This document shows positions 6,921 through 13,080 of a stretch of 13,080 bases of DNA, one piece after another. The stretch's first letter is position 1; each line of letters starts with the position of its first letter. The notes beneath the pieces were generated by a model. That model was not told the DNA's origin. It saw nothing but the letters and a program-made list of their open reading frames with translations, and made no database searches. The position numbers were made by a program, and so were the translations under genes. The stretch lies in contig JAUVQC010000013.1 of assembly GCA_030598305.1 (NCBI GenBank), positions 1 to 13,080 on the forward strand, given 5' to 3'. The DNA comes from Actinomycetes bacterium (GTDB lineage Bacteria; Actinomycetota; Acidimicrobiia; UBA5794).

Positions 6921-6934
6921 CTCCAGGGGAGGGG
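6918..6934. promoter_or_regulatory. Candidate CsoR operator: 7-bp inverted repeat abutting the csoR -10 box
   Basis: CCCCTCC-AGG-GGAGGGG is a perfect dyad ending directly at TATACT. Known CsoR operators are C-rich/G-rich pseudopalindromes overlapping the promoter of the copper operon, and this one would block RNA polymerase in the spacer region. The caution is that it continues a run of hairpins and repeats just upstream, so it may be part of an intergenic repeat that happens to lie here. Confidence 0.55.
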
Positions 6935-6940
6935 TATACT
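6935..6940 (+). promoter_or_regulatory. -10 box of a leaderless csoR-copZ-copA promoter
   Basis: TATACT, one base off TATAAT, followed by exactly 6 bases (CAAATC) and the csoR ATG at 6947. This spacing predicts transcription starting at or within a base of the ATG. There is no Shine-Dalgarno site for csoR, which fits. Confidence 0.7.
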
Positions 6941-6946
6941 CAAATC

Positions 6947-7231
6947 ATGAAACCGGAACACAAGACGTCTGCGCTCAACAGACTCAAGACGGTCCGAGGC
7001 CACATCGATGCGGTCATCAGGATGGTCGAAGACGAGCGCTACTGCCCCGACATCATGAAACAGGTGTCTGCGTTGCAGGGATCCCTCGAAGGCGTCAACC
7101 GCGTGCTGCTCCAGAACCATATCGAAACCTGTGTGCTCGACCACGTCAAAGAGGGTCGGTCCGAGCAGGTCGTCGATGAGCTCCTGGAAACGCTGCGATA
7201 CGCGCCCGGGCTCCCAACCCAGAAAGGCTGA
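6947..7231 (+). CDS. csoR: CsoR-type copper-sensing transcriptional repressor
   Basis: This is a DUF156/CsoR-family all-helical repressor, 94 aa. The Cu(I)-binding triad is visible as C33 (in YCPDI), H58 and C62 (in NHIETC), with the same spacing as C36/H61/C65 of Mycobacterium tuberculosis CsoR. This supports copper, rather than nickel, formaldehyde or sulfide, as the signal. The N-terminal RLKTVRGHIDAVIRMVEDERYC and the QGSLEGVNRVLLQNH helix are family hallmarks. I start at the ATG at 6947; the frame stays open to 6845, but that stretch is hairpin DNA and contains the promoter. In the apo form it should repress its own operon, and Cu(I) should release it. copZ follows with a 4-base gap after the csoR stop. 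Confidence 0.94.
   Translation: MKPEHKTSALNRLKTVRGHIDAVIRMVEDERYCPDIMKQVSALQGSLEGVNRVLLQNHIETCVLDHVKEGRSEQVVDELLETLRYAPGLPTQKG
7221..7227 (+). promoter_or_regulatory. Ribosome binding site for the copZ-like gene
   Basis: AGAAAGG inside the last codons of csoR, 8 bases before the ATG at 7236. It supports that start rather than the upstream in-frame ATG at 7131, which lies inside csoR. Confidence 0.5.
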
Positions 7232-7235
7232 ACCC

Positions 7236-7445
7236 ATGTCCCAGATCACCCTGTCGGTCCCCGACATCTCATGTGGCCACTGCAAGTCGTCCATCGAAGG
7301 CGCTGTGAACCCACTCGACGGCGTTGAAACCGCCGTCGTTGCGATCGATGACCGCAACGTTGCCATCGAGTACGACGGTGCCGATACAACGCTGGAAGCA
7401 ATCGTCACAGCGATCGATGAGCAGGGCTACGAAGTAGCAAGCTGA
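7236..7445 (+). CDS. copZ: CopZ-like copper chaperone (single HMA domain)
   Basis: This is a 69-aa, stand-alone heavy-metal-associated domain of ferredoxin-like fold. The metal loop is D10-I-S-C13-G-H-C16: two cysteines in a CxxC with GH between them, a form common in actinobacterial CopZ proteins. The remaining pattern, [44 protein letters not shown], fits the family end to end. It should bind Cu(I) in the cytosol and hand it to the ATPase encoded next door. The stop codon is only 2 bases before the copA ATG. Confidence 0.9.
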   Translation: MSQITLSVPDISCGHCKSSIEGAVNPLDGVETAVVAIDDRNVAIEYDGADTTLEAIVTAIDEQGYEVAS

Positions 7446-7447
7446 CC

Positions 7448-9604
7448 ATGCCAGATACTGAGATCCGGTTCGACGTTGAGGGAATGACCTGTGCCTCGTG
7501 TGCGGTGAGAATCGAGCGCGTGCTCGGCAAGCAGGATGGCGTTGAAGCTGCCGTCGTGAACTTTGCCGGGCAGGAAGCGCGCGCGACGATCGATGAAGAT
7601 GCAGATATCGAGGCACTCCGCGCTGCTGTTGCCAAGATCGGCTACGACATCGCGACCATCGACCCCAATGATGACAGACGATCCATCACGGAGCGCTACA
7701 GCGAGGAAGCCCGCTATCAGTTGCGCAACGTGATCGGTGCCGCCGCTCTCTCTCTGCCGCTCATGCTTCTCGCCATTTTTGGGCCCGACACAGCATGGAA
7801 CGAGTGGACGCAATTCGTCCTCGCAACGATCGTCGTGTTCGGGTTCGGTTCCCAGTTCCACAAGGCGGCCTGGAAGCAGGTGACGTCGCTGTCTCCCGCA
7901 ATGGACACGCTGATCTCCACTGGCACGCTCGCTGCGTGGACATACTCGACCTACGCGATCTTCAGCGGAGATGCCCTGTTCTTCGAGACAGCAGGGATGA
8001 TCATCACGTTGATCCTCCTCGGCCGATACTTCGAAGCACGGGCAAAGGGTCAGGCGTCGAACGCCATTGCCAAGCTCGCTGAACTCGGGGCGAAACAGGC
8101 CAGAGTTCTTCGCAACGGAGAGGAGGTCCTTGTCGACCCCATAGAACTCGCACCGGGCGACACGATCATCGTCCTGCCCGGCGAGAAGGTTGCGGCGGAC
8201 GGTACGGTCATCGCCGGACGGTCAGGAGTCGACGAATCGATGCTCACCGGTGAGAGCGTTCCCGTCACGAAGGAACCCGGCTCGGAAGTCTTCGGAGCGA
8301 CAGTCAACCAACAGGGTCGGCTCGAGATCGAAGTTCGTGAGGTCGGACCGAACACAGCACTCTCCCAGATCATGAAGCTCGTCGCGGATGCACAGGCAAC
8401 AAAGGCACCTGTTCAGAAGCTCGCCGACAGGATCTCGGGTGTATTCGTACCCATTGTCATTTCGATCGCTCTCGCTGTCGGCATCGTATGGCTCATCGTG
8501 TCAGGTGACGTTGGAACTGCCGTCCAGAACGCGGTGGCGGTGTTGATCATCGCTTGCCCATGCGCCCTCGGCTTGGCAACTCCGACGGCGATCATGGTCG
8601 GATCGGGTCGCGGTGCCGAGATGGGTGTCCTGTTCAAGAACGCCGAAGTCTTCGAACGTGCGCACAGTATCGACACGGTTGTGTTCGACAAGACAGGCAC
8701 GCTCACGCGCGGTGCGATGACTCTCGTGGATGTCGTGACCGACGGTGACCGGACCGAGTTCCTCATGCTGGCTGGATCGCTCGAAGCCGGTTCTGAGCAT
8801 CCCATTGGAAAGGCAGTCGCGCTCGGCGCGGAGGAGAACGACATCGACCTCGTACCTGTCGAGGACTTCGAGTCCATCCAGGGCATGGGAGCGCGTGGTG
8901 TCGTGTCCGACCGTTCGGTCGTCGTCGGGAAGCCAGCGCTGTTCACCGAATACTCGTACTCCGACATTGACCTTTGGCGCGATCGGTTCGATGAGATCGC
9001 TCTCAAGGGCAACACAACATTCATGGTCGGGTGGAACGGCTCGGTCAAGGGTGTCGTGAGCGTTGCAGACACGGTGCGGTCGACCTCAGCCAAAGCGATC
9101 TCAGATCTACATGGCATCGGCGTCAGTACCGCGATGCTCACCGGCGACTCGCCCCACACCGCAGAGGCGATCGCGGCGGCGATCGGTATCGACGAGGTCG
9201 TAGCCGAGGTTCTCCCAGGGGAGAAGTCCGAGGCTGTGGCACGGATGCAGGCCGACGGGCAGATCGTTGCATTCGTGGGAGACGGAATCAACGATGCTCC
9301 AGCCCTCACGGTGGCCGATCTGGGCATGGCGGTCGGATCCGGCACCGACGTCGCGATCGAGGCTGGCGATGTGGTGCTGATGTCGGGAGATCCCTCGACC
9401 TCCGTCACGGCGATACGGCTGGCTCGGAAGACATTCCTCACGATCAGACAGAACCTGTTCTGGGCTTTCGGCTACAACACGGCGGCGATCCCGCTTGCTG
9501 CTCTCGGGTTTCTGAATCCCATGATCGCCGCTGCGGCCATGGCGTTCTCATCAGTGTCGGTCGTCACCAACTCGGTCCGTCTCCGCAAGTACGACCCCCG
9601 CTGA
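7448..9604 (+). CDS. copA: Copper-exporting P1B-1-type ATPase (CopA)
   Basis: This is an inner-membrane Cu(I) efflux pump, 718 aa. One N-terminal HMA domain has GMTCASC (C15, C18). Eight membrane segments are expected; the sixth carries the CPC metal site (370-372). The actuator domain has TGES (267-270), and the phosphorylated aspartate is D414 in DKTGTLT. The nucleotide domain has HP (451-452), TGD (565-567) and GDGINDAP (611-618). Cu(I)-subgroup signatures are present in the last two membrane segments: YN at 676-677 and MAFSS at 698-702. All catalytic residues appear intact. Translation probably couples to copZ (2-base gap, no clear ribosome binding site). The stop is 6 bp from the stop of the convergent permease gene. 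Confidence 0.96.
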   Translation: MPDTEIRFDVEGMTCASCAVRIERVLGKQDGVEAAVVNFAGQEARATIDEDADIEALRAAVAKIGYDIATIDPNDDRRSITERYSEEARYQLRNVIGAAALSLPLMLLAIFGPDTAWNEWTQFVLATIVVFGFGSQFHKAAWKQVTSLSPAMDTLISTGTLAAWTYSTYAIFSGDALFFETAGMIITLILLGRYFEARAKGQASNAIAKLAELGAKQARVLRNGEEVLVDPIELAPGDTIIVLPGEKVAADGTVIAGRSGVDESMLTGESVPVTKEPGSEVFGATVNQQGRLEIEVREVGPNTALSQIMKLVADAQATKAPVQKLADRISGVFVPIVISIALAVGIVWLIVSGDVGTAVQNAVAVLIIACPCALGLATPTAIMVGSGRGAEMGVLFKNAEVFERAHSIDTVVFDKTGTLTRGAMTLVDVVTDGDRTEFLMLAGSLEAGSEHPIGKAVALGAEENDIDLVPVEDFESIQGMGARGVVSDRSVVVGKPALFTEYSYSDIDLWRDRFDEIALKGNTTFMVGWNGSVKGVVSVADTVRSTSAKAISDLHGIGVSTAMLTGDSPHTAEAIAAAIGIDEVVAEVLPGEKSEAVARMQADGQIVAFVGDGINDAPALTVADLGMAVGSGTDVAIEAGDVVLMSGDPSTSVTAIRLARKTFLTIRQNLFWAFGYNTAAIPLAALGFLNPMIAAAAMAFSSVSVVTNSVRLRKYDPR

Positions 9605-9610
9605 GCCCGC

Positions 9611-11776
9611 TCAATTGACCAGCCACTGGATCCCGCGAGTGATCGGACCCGGTCGCTCAAGGGTCGGGGTGTGAACAAGTAACGCAGGGCAATCGACTGC
9701 CTCCGCGATTCGATCAGCCAGGTCGGTCACAAGGTGGAACCGGTGCGACGGTGCACCAAGGATCACAAGGCTCGCGCCCCGCGATAATTCTGTGAGGGTC
9801 TCGACGAGGTCCTCTGTCGGTGCCACGCGATCGTCCCATGGGACTGTGAGGTGGGCACCTAACGCCTCGTGATACTCATGGATCGATTCGCGCTGTGCTG
9901 GCGGTGCATCCGCTGGCGTCAGGTGTACGAACCGGATGGATCCGCGCTCGTATCGGGCTATATGGTCCGCCATTTCGATCTTCACCGGGTCGTACGGACC
10001 ACCGGTTCCCAGGACCGCGATCGTATCGATCGATTCGATGGAACGGTTTCGGACGAAAGCCGAGTCACACGAGAGGTGCTGCTGTAACCAGTGGAGGTCC
10101 CGGATGATGTGCCGTGTTGCCCTTAGCTCTTGGGGAAGGTCCGCGATGAAGAGGTCGACACCCTCGCGCTCGACAAACGAGTGAACCATGCCGCGACGAT
10201 CCTCATCGGTGTACTGCTGGGTCGTAACGGTAATCCCGAGCGCCGCGGCGCGGTCGAGGTCCTCCTGGGTCGGGATCAAACGTTGCGTCCTCGCATCAAA
10301 GTTGATCACGTGGATTCGTCCGCCATCAGCAGCGGTGAGACGCAATGCCAGACGGAAGAGCGTGCGTTGCCGGCTCGGCCGCGTTGGGCGTCGGATCAGG
10401 ACAAGGACGTGCTCCCGGCCACCCGCTGCAATGGAGTCGGCGCTGCTCTGGACGAGCCGAGCATCCTCCCTCAGGCGGAGCGCGTCGCGTGCAGCGGATT
10501 GCTTCACAGCACGCGACCGGCCGAAGACGCGATACCAACCAACCCCTGCGAGCACGAACACCGTCGCTCCGACGATCGGAACGATCCCCATCTGGGTAAG
10601 GAGCAACAGAGCCGCGACGATGCCGAAGATCTGCGGCACCGGATACCACGGTGATCGGAACTTCGGCTTGTACCAGTCGAGCCGGCCTTCGCGGAACGCG
10701 ATGAGGGCGAGATTCACCAACGCAAAAACGAGAAGTTGGAACGCGGAGGCGAGTTTCGCCAACTCGATGAGCGGCACGAAGAGAACCAGCAGGATCAGCG
10801 CCACCCCGGTGACGGTGATGCCAGCCACAGGAGCCCCGGACTTACCCCCTATTCGGGCAAGGAATGGAGGCGCGAGCGAGTTGCGTGCCATCGCGAACGG
10901 GTAACGAGCAGAGGCGATGATCCCCGCATTCGCCATCGAGAGCAACGCGAGTACGGCCGTGCCCGCTACTACATAGGTACCGCCCGTGCCGAGGAATTGC
11001 ATCGCCGCTGTGAGGATCGGTGTCTCCGTGTTGGCCAGTTCCCCTGCTGGTGTGACTCCAACCATGACAGCAACAACAGCCGGGTAGAGGAGCATCGCGA
11101 CCGCGACCGATGTGAGGATGCTCAGAGGGATGTTGCGGCCTGGACGTTTGATCTCCTCGGCAACACTCGCGACCTTCGTGACACCGATGTAGGACACGAA
11201 CACGACAGCAGTTGCCGAGAAGAGCCCTTTGAGGCCCTCTGAGAGGAACGGATCGAAACGCGCCTGATCGACATGTGGAGTTCCAAAGATGATGAATGCG
11301 GCGAGCAGGGCAAGCACTGTCGAAACGAGGAAGGCCTGAAACTTCGCTGTCTGGTGGACACCGAGGAGGTTCACGACAATGAGCAGCACGGCAAGTACTG
11401 CCGCTACGGGCCGCTCGGGATGCTCAACGAAGAACTCCAGGTAGGCGGAGAGACCAACGAGGGCGAACGCTGCCTTGAACACGAGGGAGAACCACACGCC
11501 GAATCCCGCGATCGTTCCCATGAGCGGCCCCATTGCCCGGTCTATGTACAGGTACGTTCCGCCAGCCTCGGGCATCGCCGTCGCCATCTCTGACTGGCTG
11601 AGGGCCGCCGGCAGCACGACGATCCCTGCAAGGAAGAAGGCCAGGATGACAGCAGGTCCAGCGATCTTGAATGCAAGGCCCGGCAGAACGAAAATACCTG
11701 AGCCGATCATCGCACCGATCGAGATGGTGAGAACTGCGTACAGCCCAAGAGAACGGCGCAAGGTGCCGTCGGTCAC
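9611..11776 (-). CDS. APC-superfamily amino-acid permease fused to two C-terminal USP-like domains
   Basis: This is a membrane transporter of 721 aa. Residues about 8-418 form a 12-helix APC core with IGAMIGSGIFVLPG (20-33), PEAGGTYLYIDRAMGP (69-84), AEEIKRPGRNIPLSI (206-220) and ANAGIIASARYPFAMAR (282-298). A linker precedes two tandem alpha/beta USP-like regions at about 455-575 (HVLVLIRRP...DLFIADLP) and 583-702 (DTIAVLGTGGPYDPVK...SLVILGAPSHRF...CPALLVHT). In the USP superfamily the G-x2-G-x9-G(S/T) motif binds ATP; here the second copy ends as LGAPSHRF, so nucleotide binding is uncertain. The start is uncertain: GTG at 11776 gives the family-like TDGTLRRSLGLYAV N-terminus, and TTG at 11806 lies 9 bases after a TACCTT box. 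The frame runs open to 11953 into the promoter and start of the divergent gene. The substrate is unknown. Confidence 0.9.
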   Translation of the reverse strand: MTDGTLRRSLGLYAVLTISIGAMIGSGIFVLPGLAFKIAGPAVILAFFLAGIVVLPAALSQSEMATAMPEAGGTYLYIDRAMGPLMGTIAGFGVWFSLVFKAAFALVGLSAYLEFFVEHPERPVAAVLAVLLIVVNLLGVHQTAKFQAFLVSTVLALLAAFIIFGTPHVDQARFDPFLSEGLKGLFSATAVVFVSYIGVTKVASVAEEIKRPGRNIPLSILTSVAVAMLLYPAVVAVMVGVTPAGELANTETPILTAAMQFLGTGGTYVVAGTAVLALLSMANAGIIASARYPFAMARNSLAPPFLARIGGKSGAPVAGITVTGVALILLVLFVPLIELAKLASAFQLLVFALVNLALIAFREGRLDWYKPKFRSPWYPVPQIFGIVAALLLLTQMGIVPIVGATVFVLAGVGWYRVFGRSRAVKQSAARDALRLREDARLVQSSADSIAAGGREHVLVLIRRPTRPSRQRTLFRLALRLTAADGGRIHVINFDARTQRLIPTQEDLDRAAALGITVTTQQYTDEDRRGMVHSFVEREGVDLFIADLPQELRATRHIIRDLHWLQQHLSCDSAFVRNRSIESIDTIAVLGTGGPYDPVKIEMADHIARYERGSIRFVHLTPADAPPAQRESIHEYHEALGAHLTVPWDDRVAPTEDLVETLTELSRGASLVILGAPSHRFHLVTDLADRIAEAVDCPALLVHTPTLERPGPITRGIQWLVN

Positions 11777-11815
11777 CGATGAGGAGTCATGGTCGTGGGT
11801 TGCCAATCTGGGGAA

Positions 11816-11821
11816 AAGGTA
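11816..11821 (-). promoter_or_regulatory. Possible -10 box of the permease-USP gene
   Basis: TACCTT on the minus strand fits TAnnnT. It lies 9 bases before an in-frame TTG (11806) and 39 bases before the GTG at 11776. Neither start has a Shine-Dalgarno site. No -35 element is clear. Confidence 0.3.
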
Positions 11822-11856
11822 GCCGAGATGTCCCCATTCGCTGACGTTTGCAGGCA

Positions 11857-11870
11857 GTCTCGGGCGAGAC
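11857..11870. repeat. 14-bp palindrome between the divergent permease and PAC2 genes
   Basis: GTCTCG-GG-CGAGAC has perfect 6-bp arms around GG. It sits in the 153-bp divergent intergenic region, about 35 bases upstream of the permease-side -10 candidate and about 48 bases upstream of the PAC2-side -10 box. This is a suitable place for an operator shared by both genes. No regulator is encoded nearby to match it. Confidence 0.35.
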
Positions 11871-11917
11871 CGCGAAACCGAACACAGACTCATCGCAAAG
11901 CAACTCTGCTGGCTCTG

Positions 11918-11923
11918 TACCCT
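11918..11923 (+). promoter_or_regulatory. -10 box of a leaderless PAC2-gene promoter
   Basis: TACCCT followed by exactly 6 bases (CGCGCC) and the ATG at 11930, the same arrangement as at csoR and cbs. It supports this ATG over the in-frame ATG at 11789, which lies upstream of the promoter. Confidence 0.5.
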
Positions 11924-11929
11924 CGCGCC

Positions 11930-12832
11930 ATGGAACTCTTGAGGCGCCATCACCAGCCCGAGCTGCGGAACCCGATCGCTGTTATCGCGTTCGGCGGTTG
12001 GAACGACGCGTGCGATGTGGCATCCACATCAGCGGACTTCATCATCGATGCCCTCGAATCGAAAGACGTCTTCGCCGAGATGGAACCCGACGCGCTCTAC
12101 GACTTCCAACAGCAACGTCCCACCATCAAGATCGGTGACGGCGTCACCCGTTCGCTCCAGTGGCCCACGATTCGCTTCACCGCACTCACACGGTCCAACG
12201 ATGCACGAGACGTCGTCGTCGTATCCGGTCCCGAACCGAACTTCCACTGGAAAACCGTTGCTCGGAGTATCTCCGAAGTGCTTGGCGAGATCGGTATCGA
12301 AGAGGCCATCCTCATCGGCGCGTATGTGGGTGCCGTAACCCACAAAGACGCTGTCCACCTCTCAGGAGTTGGGCACGACACGGTGAGCATCATCCGTAAC
12401 GGTCTCGACTCAGCGAATTATGAGGGTGCCACGGGCATGATCGGCGTGGTGCATGGAGCTTTGATCGAATCGGGCGTACGCCCTCTGAGCCTGTGGGCGC
12501 CGACTCCTCCGTACCTCGGGGGCAACCCGTATCCCAAGGCCGTGCTGGCAATCGTCGAGAAGATCGCGGACATCTCCAACCTCCACATCGACACGTCGGA
12601 GCTCATTGCGGTCGATGCCGAGTACACACAGCGCGTGGACGAAGCTCTCGAGGACGCCGGATCAGACATATCTGAATTCCTCGAGGAGATCGAATCCTAC
12701 AACGAGCCGTTCCTCGGATTCCTCCATGAGCGGCGCAGGGAGGGAGACGACTCGTCCGTGCCGGTGCTCGATCCCGAACGAACCCAGGCCCTGGTCGACG
12801 AGATCCTCGAATTCCTCGAAGGCAACGGATAG
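11930..12832 (+). CDS. PAC2-family (proteasome-assembly-chaperone-like) protein
   Basis: This is a predicted cytoplasmic protein of 300 aa. Conserved blocks of actinobacterial PAC2 proteins are visible: NPIAVIAFGGWNDACDVAS at 14-32, a 'Y DFQQQRP' region at 57-63, VVVVSGPEPNFHW at 95-107, EEAILIGAYVGAVTH at 124-138, EGATGMIGVVHGALIESGV at 165-183, and SLWAPTPPYLGGNPYPKA at 187-204. The last 80 residues are acidic and helical (EDAGSDISEFLEEIESYNEPFLGFLHERR) and end in DEILEFLEGNG. PAC2 homologues are widespread in actinobacteria and archaea, and their molecular role in bacteria is not well established. No proteasome, Pup or Mpa gene is in the window to tie it to that pathway. A membrane protein gene follows after 7 bases and may be co-transcribed. 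Confidence 0.85.
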   Translation: MELLRRHHQPELRNPIAVIAFGGWNDACDVASTSADFIIDALESKDVFAEMEPDALYDFQQQRPTIKIGDGVTRSLQWPTIRFTALTRSNDARDVVVVSGPEPNFHWKTVARSISEVLGEIGIEEAILIGAYVGAVTHKDAVHLSGVGHDTVSIIRNGLDSANYEGATGMIGVVHGALIESGVRPLSLWAPTPPYLGGNPYPKAVLAIVEKIADISNLHIDTSELIAVDAEYTQRVDEALEDAGSDISEFLEEIESYNEPFLGFLHERRREGDDSSVPVLDPERTQALVDEILEFLEGNG

Positions 12833-12839
12833 CTAACCC

Positions 12840-13080
12840 GTGACCCTGTTCGAGCTGCTCAAGTGGATACATCTCCTCGCGGCAGCGGTGTGGACCGGTG
12901 GCATGATCGTGCTCGCGATCCTGATCGCCGCCGTTCGCAGGGCGGACGCCGACATCTCCACGCTACGGGTGCTCGCTCGGGCATTCGCCTGGGCGTCATG
13001 GGTTGCCATGGCAGTGGCCGTGGGAACGGGGATCGTGAACTACACTTCTCTCGCGTTGCCATGGTCACACTTCTCGCTCA
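12840..13080 (+). CDS. CopD-like small integral membrane protein, 3' partial
   Basis: An open frame starts at GTG 12840, 7 bases after the PAC2 stop, and runs off the window (80 codons visible). The N-terminus LFELLKWIHLLAAAVWTGGMIVLAILIAAV forms a membrane helix with a His (H11) and a WTGG motif, as in CopD-like and related putative heme- or copper-handling membrane proteins. A second helix lies at about residues 45-67 (AFAWASWVAMAVAVGTGIVNY). With under half of a typical protein visible, the family call is tentative. It is about 3 kb from the copper operon and on a separate transcription unit, so a link to copper is not shown. Confidence 0.5.
   Translation, partial: MTLFELLKWIHLLAAAVWTGGMIVLAILIAAVRRADADISTLRVLARAFAWASWVAMAVAVGTGIVNYTSLALPWSHFSL

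Noticed and set aside
6845..6946. N-terminal extension of CsoR from ATG 6845
   Set aside because: The extension is made of hairpin DNA, the operator-like dyad and the -10 box. CsoR proteins begin near KPEHKTSALNRLK.
7131..7235. N-terminal extension of CopZ from ATG 7131
   Set aside because: It lies inside csoR in a different frame and is not HMA-like. The ATG at 7236 has a ribosome binding site.
8413..9441. 342-residue minus-strand open frame opposite copA
   Set aside because: It lies entirely antisense to the conserved catalytic core of CopA. Its translation is Ser/Thr/Pro-rich with no recognisable motif.
9605..9610. Terminator between copA and the convergent permease
   Set aside because: The stops are 6 bp apart and I found no stable stem with a T-tract across the junction.
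11789..11929. 347-residue version of the PAC2 protein beginning at 11789
   Set aside because: The added residues are low-quality sequence upstream of the TACCCT box. Conserved PAC2 sequence starts after ATG 11930.
11777..11953. 780-residue version of the permease beginning at 11953
   Set aside because: The first ~59 residues have no family similarity and cross the divergent PAC2 promoter and start codon.

Overview
The window reads as an ordinary, tightly packed piece of a high-GC actinobacterial chromosome. Three things point that way. The cystathionine beta-synthase / cystathionine gamma-synthase pair follows the Mycobacterium gene order. The window has a PAC2-family protein and a CsoR-type copper repressor. 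Several genes appear to be leaderless: a TAnnnT -10 box sits exactly 6 bases before the ATG of cbs, csoR and the PAC2 gene. An Acidimicrobiia-like lineage is possible, but I cannot place it from sequence reading alone. I see no insertion sequence, prophage, CRISPR array, tRNA or rRNA, and no gene-free stretch longer than about 155 bases.

Layout. (1) 1-180 (+) is the tail of a PPOX-fold flavin/F420-type oxidoreductase. (2) 4300-235 (-) is a four-gene block: a short cystathionine beta-synthase without the usual regulatory CBS domains, a lipoprotein with an FN3-like and a discoidin-like domain, cystathionine gamma-synthase, and the ribosome-assembly GTPase RsgA. The last two overlap by four bases. 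(3) 4332-6831 (+) is a three-gene ABC-2 exporter (one ATPase, two NodJ/DrrB-type permeases) with overlapping junctions. It is divergent from cbs across only 31 bp. (4) 6847-9604 (+) is a copper-efflux operon: a hairpin-rich leader, a C-rich/G-rich inverted repeat against the -10 box, then csoR, a CopZ-like chaperone and a CopA-type Cu(I) ATPase. (5) 11776-9611 (-) is an APC amino-acid permease fused to two universal-stress-protein (USP)-like domains, converging on copA. (6) 11930-13080 (+) is a PAC2-family protein followed by the start of a small CopD-like membrane protein cut by the window edge.

How the genes work together. The Cbs/MetB pair supports homocysteine-cystathionine-cysteine interconversion. 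CsoR should sense Cu(I) and release the operon, CopZ should carry Cu(I), and CopA should pump it out. The ABC genes form one exporter of unknown substrate.

The least explained DNA is the 6847-6934 leader before csoR. It has three hairpins, two diverged tandem repeat units of about 30 bp, and an operator-like palindrome. I found no convincing wholly new system.
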